This document shows, one piece after another, positions 58,201 through 64,000 of a stretch of DNA of 64,000 nucleotides. Origin of the DNA: Cristatella mucedo (lineage: Eukaryota; Bryozoa; Phylactolaemata; Cristatellidae). Positions within the stretch are counted from its first letter, which is position 1; each line of letters opens with the position of its first letter. The notes beneath the pieces were generated by a model. It saw nothing but the letters and a program-made list of their open reading frames with translations. It was not told the DNA's origin and searched no databases. The position numbers were made by a program, and so were the translations under genes. The stretch lies in NCBI GenBank assembly GCA_009760855.2, contig WPIO01000039.1, positions 3,432,501-3,496,500 of the forward strand, given 5' to 3'.

Positions 58201-61200
58201 GTAGATCCAAAATTACTGTTAATACAGTGGGTAGATTAATTAGTAAAGCATCTTTAATGGCTAACTCAAATGGCCGAAAGGAATTAGAAGGTGCCTGCTT
58301 AGCCGTCCTAGCTTCGAACTTTTTCAGAATTTATTTAAAGCTCTTGTTCTGTCTAGTTTCTGCTTCACCCGTCAGCTGCTACTTACTGCATGCATCGCTC
58401 TTTTCCGTCAAAGGTGTTTATACAGGATACAGTGCTCTATCGATCGCACTTGTCCTGCCACAAGACGGCAAAGTCGTGGCCTGCGATGTGAGCCAAGAGT
58501 TCGCCGACATAGGAAAGCCTTTCTGGAAGGAGGTAGAGCAGACTTACAGCGTTATTCTCTGAATTTGCGTCACGTTTGCTGCCGACCAAGAGCAGCTCGA
58601 GTCACATTGCTAGTGAGATCCTGATGTATAGCGTAGCATATTCCGCAAGCCTATTCCTGCTTGCTGTGGCCGTGCCTTTACGTGGCCTTGCTCAAGTGCA
58701 TGCTTTGTTTGAGTGCCTGCTGTGGTTCGGCATGCAGCTTAGCCGAATGAGACTAACTGGCTTGCAGCGAAGCTAGAGCCAACGTGTCTCGACCGGTGCA
58801 TAGACGACGAGCCTGTATGAGTGCCTTGGGATCAGCTGCGGGATGTACGATTAGTTTCCGGAAGACAACTTAGAGGCGTTAATGTTGCGGGTTGGCTGTT
58901 TGCTTGTTGTTGAGAGCAAACCAAGTAAAAAAAACCAACCCTTGACCTGTCGGTTGTGAATTTTCGCAATCCCATTGCTGCCCTGCTTTGGCCTCAGATA
59001 ATGTGCTCGCCTTTAACGACCAAGTTCGTTGTTTTGAGCCAGCAGCACAAGTAAAGCACCTGGATAGGGATGGCTTTCTTTTAGAGTGCAATACAATGGA
59101 AGTATATATTCGATATGAACATTCATATTACTCTATATCCCTATCACCAATGGCTACTGGTACCATTTAGCTACTGTAGCATCCTCAAATTGACTTCAAT
59201 ACGTGTTTTCTGGATTTATTACCATACTTAGGGTTCAAATGCATAATTATCGTTCAGGTATTAAGACGTAATTGATCCTCGAATCCTAAAGTGGCATCAA
59301 TACCGAGAACTGCTCCCATTTTCCATTTTCCTTGTTATGGTATTATTGGCCATTCTGTTACGGTAAGAACTTCGGTTGCAACATAATGGATCTCACTGAA
59401 TGGCCTTCTTCAAGTTAGAAACGGAATCGAAAGTGCTGACGAGTGCTTCACTTAAAAAAGAAACTTATTAAGGAAATCTTGTCTAACCTGGATGTAAACA
59501 GGAAGCAGCTTATATGAGAATTCAAAATTTGTCGATCTCTGCTTCCTATGCAGTTTGTATCTCAACTTGCTGAACCTTGGTAGATTGACGTTCCTGCGTG
59601 AAACTTGTTGAAATGCAAGTTTGTAACTTTTTACAGCTTCATTTTCAATGTAGCTTAATGCCTTTTATATTCTGTGACTCGGATAATACTTCACATTTCC
59701 AAATAAAGTTCAAACTGCAATTTTAACTATAACGTAACTCAAGATTATTTCTGATTTCTGTTGAATAGGTTTTCCTATAAATGCCCATGATTTGCCGAAA
59801 ATAAAGCTCCAGCACGTTTCAAGACAACGTAGAGGAAAACTTGGTGAACAAGCAGTGATGCAGTAAGAAGAGAAATGAATGGAATCACACAAAGCTAATG
59901 AACCAATTGTTAGACATGTGCGGGCTTATCAGCTGTGAGTATGCATGCAGACATTAGCTCAAAAATGCTGTACCTGCATATGTACAGTAAATCTTTATAT
60001 GGTTCTTGCAGAAGCTAAGAGTATGCTTAAATCGCATTATTAGATAACCCTATGAGAAATTTAGGCGTTCAGTAATGCTAGATTAATAGAAATATGTATT
60101 TAAATTATACGTGACAAGAATAATTTCAACAACAGCCCAGTATCTGGTTGGTTTTCATCCGGGTAGCAACGGTTGTCAGCTTTACGGGTTATGCTTGAAC
60201 GAGGCAGGCGTCTCAGGTCACCATTGTTGCTGTAGAAAACGTTGCCCTGGCTGTACCACAATTCGTAATGGTGGTCAATAGCCACGGGATATTTAAAGAC
60301 TTCGAAGTCCTCCCAAGTCTTGGCATAATTGCAGATAATCGATAGTCGATGTGAAAAGCCTTGACTTCAGAGCGATGTTCTGTGATTTGATCATCCGTCG
60401 TTTCTGGGTAGGCGTAGGCAAGTGCAGATTTGCCTCATTCTGGCGTCTAGTTTTGAATAATCGGACATTCAAGCCCCCATGCTCTTCTACTCTGGAACGC
60501 TCAGCCCATGCGCATATACGACTGCATTGCCTGTGGAATAAACAGTACGAATGCGTTTTGTTGTTGCTCCAATCAGGAGCTCGAGAAATGGTCTGACCAC
60601 TTTCTGTCACTTTTTTTTAGGCTGGTGTTGATCATAAGATAGACCTGAGAATCGCCCCGGCTGTAGATACGCTGAGTAAGTTTTCCTTGAAGTTAACGAA
60701 TTTGGTCCGAGCACCAGCCATAGTGAGTGTGGCATCTCATTGACGTCAGGTGCCACCAACTTTCTGTTAGCGTTGATGTCGGTGTAATCATCAAGCCATC
60801 GCGAGAAGCCAAGCAGGCTGACAATGCTTAAGTGAGACTGGTTCTTTATTTTGTGATTACTAGTGGAATTTCTTTGGGTGAATGTTCATTTGCACTGCCA
60901 GCTTTGAGCTCTCAATACTCGGACAGGAGTGCTATGAGCTACTTAGTCAAACAAGTTTCCTTTTTTTCGTCAATCTCCTTTGCTAAATGTGGCACACTAT
61001 GCCATGATCAATGTTTCAATTGACGACTCCCATATCTAAATGCAGCGGAAATGCCAGATCAGCTGTACAATCAATTATAGCTGAGAGTAGTAAAAAGCAG
61101 ACCCAGGACTAATGCTAAGTAGCGTAAATGTAGTTATTACGAATGCGGCTGTGCTCAATGCATTTGCAGAGCTTTAGAATCAAATGGTATTTCATCGGAG

Positions 61201-63047
61201 CAATCCTGCTAGGCCAGCTGCACACGGTGCCCTGGTAGGGCACGTGCTAGGCATCATGCTTTGATGTAGGAGAGCTAATTTGAGATGTCACACATATGGG
61301 AATATGTTAAGGGATAGACATGGGTTTAGAATGTGGTGCAAAATACCTGTATACGAATAATACATTGTATTCTAATGAAGACCCTGCTTTCTAGCACCGA
61401 AGGCCACCTTGCTGCATAGCCGATAAGAAGCCAATGTTGGTTGACTCTAATATTCGTACCTTCTGCTGCAAAATGATACATTCGGGATCTGAAGTTTCAA
61501 GTAAATTTCGCGGCCTTTTTGGCTGTGCCGAAAGCTCGTTATTAAGTTGGACATGGACTTAGTTGTATCGCTATCCGAAATTGTACCTACAGATTCGGAA
61601 GCTATTATCTAAATCACCTACATCACTTCTCTTCATACGTGCGAATAAATGAACAAATAAACTTTTCGATCTTGAAGCTGAATCTTGGTTCGTTGAAATA
61701 AAGTGCTAAGTAAGGTCATAGCAACCAGTTAATTAGGGCACACCCTTGACTGGTCACCAGCTTGTATTGCCTGGATACAGAGGTAAAGCCACAATTACCA
61801 TCTAGGGGGCAACTCTCGGAAGATTTTTATGTAAGGGCAAGTGCCACAAGGAATTTAATGTATCCGTCTGTAACTCCACAAAGTCATAAAGACTATGTGG
61901 ATGTTAGGCAGGAGAGTTTTGTATAGCACACTCACAGCCTAAGCGGCTTTCGGTACGCATTTGGTAGCCAAAGGACTTCGTCTCATGCAAAAAAGAGAAA
62001 GTTGGAAGCAGAGCATAGCATAGCAGTCAAGAGAGCAGTTGAGGTAGTGAGTAGCAAGGAAGTAGCAGCTCAGGACCGCTGAAAAGGACGAGCCATAATT
62101 GGCAGCAGGAGAGTAGTTGTCGTTGCGTAAGGATTGTGGAAGCAAGCTCCACAGTCTAAGACCTGCAGAGCTAAAGCTTCTGTCGCCAACGGTCTTTACA
62201 ATTATTAGATTATAGCCTACAATCAGAGTGTTTTTTTACACGAACCCGGAGGTTTCTTATCGAGTGGAAGTAGGGCCTTATTTCGTTGTTAGTAGCTGTC
62301 GGAAGGCATAGGAGAAGAGGGCGACCGCAGGTCACAGTTCAACTTGCCATAGTGGGTAAACGCCCTCTGCCTCCTGGCTCCTACACTGCATGGATTCAAA
62401 CTTAGCAAAAATTGCAATGAGCACAGACGATCGTTTCTCACAAGCAAGCAATCTTGCAGGCTGTAGTCACTCTTGCTAAATTGTTAATCTCGGAGGCAAG
62501 AGACACTTGCCTACAACATTTGATAGGGGTCGTTGGCGTCGGTAGGATAGATCATCAGAAGGTATCTTGCATGATTTGCCCTCGGACCATGCGTGTGGCC
62601 TGCAATGTCAGACTAAGTATGTCTCGAAAGCGAGACTCAGATCTGCTACAGTGCAGCTGGCTTGTGCTGCGACTCTGCTGTCATACACTCGTGTCGTCAG
62701 ACTGCTCGTGTCCACCTTTGGTTTTCTTAAAAGCAAAGCGTTTTTGCAGCGACCGATTGCCTTTCAGTAGACAGTTTCGGTTTATAAAACCGCCAGAGCC
62801 GCCCGGAAGCGAATCTCTTATGCTGGATGGGTGGTGGCATTGGCTTCTTTATTCACCATTCAAACTTGTTTTAGACTACCTCATAAGCAGCGGGGAAGCT
62901 GGCACTTTTGACTTCGTGTTCATCGATTGCGACAAGCTGAGTTACGATCGGTGTTATGAGTTGTCTCTAACCTTGACCCGCCCAGGAGGTCTCATCGCCG
63001 TTGACAACGTATGTCCTGACTACTAAGCGAATGCTTCTTCGTGTATG

Positions 63048-63085
<38 letters not shown>

Positions 63086-63294
63086 TGTGTGCCACTTGCG
63101 ATTAGTTTGCAATGCGTCGCTTGTGACTTTGATTGCAGGCCCTTTATGACAAGGAGGTTCTTAATCCTGATGTTACGGACGAAAACGCAAAAGCAATACA
63201 TAAATTAAACACCAAGATTAAAGATGACAAGAGAGTCGATGCAGTGCTGCTGGAAATAGGAGATGGTACGATGCTTGCGTGGAAGAAGCTATAA
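52240..63294 (+). CDS. Gene 3: class I cation-dependent O-methyltransferase (six exons)
   Basis: Close paralogue of gene 2. Exons are 52240-52335, 55630-55735, 58414-58532, 60621-60675, 62875-63008 and 63139-63294, all GT-AG, joining to 221 residues from MSYKTGRKEN to MLAWKKL. Differences from gene 2, by my alignment, are 13 residues: four in exon 1, one in exon 2, none in exon 3, one in exon 4, six in exon 5 and one in exon 6. The metal residues D143, D169 and N170 and the SAM loop [10 protein letters not shown] are intact; FIDCDKLSY is shared with gene 2, followed by DRCYE in place of DQYYE. Probably functional. An AATAAA at 63305-63310 lies only 11 bp after the stop, and the gene 2 signal is mutated here. 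Confidence 0.93.
52675..52949 (+). mobile_element. LINE-B 3' end with clear target duplication, only in gene 3
   Basis: Reads CAACTGCCGACTATGGCACA..., the plus-sense LINE-B end, with tail GAGATACATTACATTAC. It is flanked by ATAACT (52669-52674 and 52950-52955). The empty site in gene 2 is GGGATAACTTAAGTAGG (near 17720). This fixes the 3' end of the family and shows it jumped after the duplication. Confidence 0.9.
52956..54035. other. Intron 1 of gene 3, middle part
   Basis: Partly collinear with 17720-18180. From about 53400 to 54030 I could not match it to gene 2, so it may be an insertion of unknown type. No gene is recognised. Confidence 0.45.
54036..54185 (-). mobile_element. SINE-A, only in gene 3
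   Basis: GCTGATTTAACGGCCTCATT, CAGAAGAGCCTTATCGGC, GGGTCGTCACTGCAGAATTC and CGAACGCACGACCTCG in plus sense. I see no counterpart in gene 2. Confidence 0.88.
54810..54960 (-). mobile_element. SINE-A (shared by both duplicons)
   Basis: GCTGATTTCAGTGTCTCATT, GGATCGCCCACTGCAGGACT, CCTCGAGGTCGTGAAGAGCT. Equivalent to 18442-18605. Confidence 0.85.
54961..55629. other. End of intron 1 of gene 3
   Basis: Collinear with 18606-19794 with internal deletions. No gene is recognised. Confidence 0.5.
55928..55979. repeat. Inverted repeat, 17-bp arms
   Basis: TCTCGGACAATCTAGCC and GGCTAGATCGTCCGAGA are complementary with one mismatch across an 18-base loop. It lies at the left edge of a stretch (about 55980-56640) that has no match in gene 2 intron 2. 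Confidence 0.88.
55980..58413. other. Intron 2 of gene 3, rest
   Basis: 55980-56640 is unmatched, A/T-rich sequence with a short telomere-like stretch (56157-56177). From 56650 it is collinear with 20340-22534. No gene is recognised. Confidence 0.5.
56157..56177. repeat. Short telomere-like repeat
   Basis: GGGTTAACCCTAAACCCTAA, i.e. two to three CCCTAA-type units. It is too short to be more than a curiosity. Confidence 0.6.
58533..60620. other. Intron 3 of gene 3
   Basis: Collinear with intron 3 of gene 2 without its SINE-A and (TA)n tract. No gene is recognised. Confidence 0.55.
60676..61857. other. Intron 4 of gene 3, first part
   Basis: Collinear with 25058-26330. No gene is recognised. 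Confidence 0.55.
61858..62200 (-). mobile_element. LINE-B 3' end, only in gene 3
   Basis: Begins with the tail complement TATCCGTCTGTAACTCC, then AAAGACTATGTGGATGTTAG, and ends near GCTTCTGTCGCCAACGGTCT. Gene 2 intron 4 is uninterrupted at this point (GCCACAAGGAATGAAGAATT near 26320). Confidence 0.9.
62201..62874. other. End of intron 4 of gene 3
   Basis: Collinear with 26330-26990. The long frame 62454-63026 is mostly intron that happens to be open into exon 5. Only 62875-63008 is coding: the acceptor TTGTTTTAG and the gene 1 and gene 2 structures fix the border. Confidence 0.7.
63045..63082. repeat. (GT)n microsatellite in intron 5 of gene 3
   Basis: Shorter version of the gene 2 tract; followed by sequence identical to gene 2 up to near the stop. 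Confidence 0.95.
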
Positions 63295-63618
63295 AGCAGG
63301 TTACAATAAATATTAGCCAAGAAGTCACTTACGGTGTTAATGCTGCTAGTACCAAGTTTTCGAGTTCACTGGTTGCAGCTTCAACGACGTACCAGCGATA
63401 ACCATTAAGAATCTAAGTCACTTTGCTTTTGCTTACTTCTCGTAAAAATGGGATACCTCGGGGGTTGCATAGCTCATAGCAACTTGCTTTTTAAATTGAC
63501 TTGAGTATGGGTACCGGCTTTAGCCTTGAGTTCACCGAAAAACCTTCTTAGCCCTTGAAATAGAAGATTAATTTACAATCTACCGCCCATACTCCCACAC
63601 TTGCACACGCACACACAC

Positions 63619-63671
<53 letters not shown>

Positions 63672-64000
63672 CAGACACGCACACAAACACGTACACACAC
63701 CCAAACTCATAGAGGTGATAGCACCCTCATAGGTATTGGTGTGTACTTGATGGGAAGAAAACATTCTAGGATTGTCATTAGTCCAAGACTGGGTGAAATT
63801 GTACATAAACCTTAGAGCCTGCAACCTTTTGGGAAGCTACAATTTGGTCAAGGGATGCTCGCTTATCTGCTAGGCGAAGTCGTAAGGTTTTTGGGCCACC
63901 GTTTCTCAAAGAGTACATAAAACATTACCTGGCGGATCTCTTTCCCGACAAAACAGCAACAAATTGCCGGGCTTCCGTGAGGACGGTCATCGAGGGCGAC
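63295..64000. other. 3' flank of gene 3, duplicon continues past the edge
   Basis: Collinear with 27437-28110. It contains a (CA)n tract at 63604-63662. No further gene is visible before the edge. Confidence 0.6.

Noticed and set aside
62454-63026. 190-codon frame as a single long exon
   Set aside because: Only the part from 62875 matches the methyltransferase. The acceptor and the two paralogues fix the exon start; the rest is intron.

Overview
The window is eukaryotic, from an animal genome, probably an invertebrate. The genes are cut into short GT-AG exons separated by kilobase introns. The introns and spacers are full of LINE 3' ends, tRNA-derived SINEs, hAT and Ty3-type remnants and dinucleotide microsatellites. 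Coding density is low. I cannot name the species from sequence alone. A CR1/Jockey-type LINE with an (ATT)n tail and many SINEs would suit a marine invertebrate such as a sponge, cnidarian or mollusc, but that is only inference.

The only convincing host genes are three tandem plus-strand copies of a class I, cation-dependent, SAM-dependent O-methyltransferase (Methyltransf_3 family, the caffeoyl-CoA O-methyltransferase / COMTD1 type). They lie at 491-11826, 16013-27436 and 52240-63294. Each has six exons of 96, 106, 119, 55, 134 and 156 bp, with identical intron phases, and each encodes 221 residues with no disabling lesion. Gene 1 is the diverged member. Genes 2 and 3 differ at 13 of 221 residues by my alignment. 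They sit inside a segmental duplication of at least 15 kb (about 12.6-28.1 kb against about 47.6 kb to beyond the right edge). Several mobile elements are present in only one of the two duplicons and so arrived after the duplication. Exon 3 and intron 5/exon 6 are far more alike between the duplicons than the surrounding sequence, which points to gene conversion.

The spacer from 28.1 to 47.6 kb holds no recognisable host gene. From left to right it contains a degraded LINE-A copy with reverse-transcriptase motifs (29.2-30.7 kb), a head-to-head inverted array of a ~170 bp satellite with two SINEs inside it (32.0-34.2 kb), a hAT transposase C-terminus (36.2-36.7 kb), a LINE-B fragment (38.6-38.9 kb), an R2-like LINE 3' end (41.2-41.8 kb) and a complete-ended but RT-deleted Ty3/gypsy element (43233-46921) with 140 bp LTRs and a GCCTA target-site duplication.

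Family names used here are local. LINE-A is a CR1/Jockey-type LINE whose 3' end carries a GCGCC...GGCGC stem-loop and an (ATT)n tail. LINE-B is a second LINE of that general type, with an 'SFSSAGPRLWNSLP'-like C-terminus and a tail rich in TACAT or ACATT. SINE-A is a tRNA-headed SINE ending near AAATCAGCT. SINE-B is a tRNA-headed SINE whose 3' part matches the LINE-A tail, a SINE/LINE partnership visible directly in this window.
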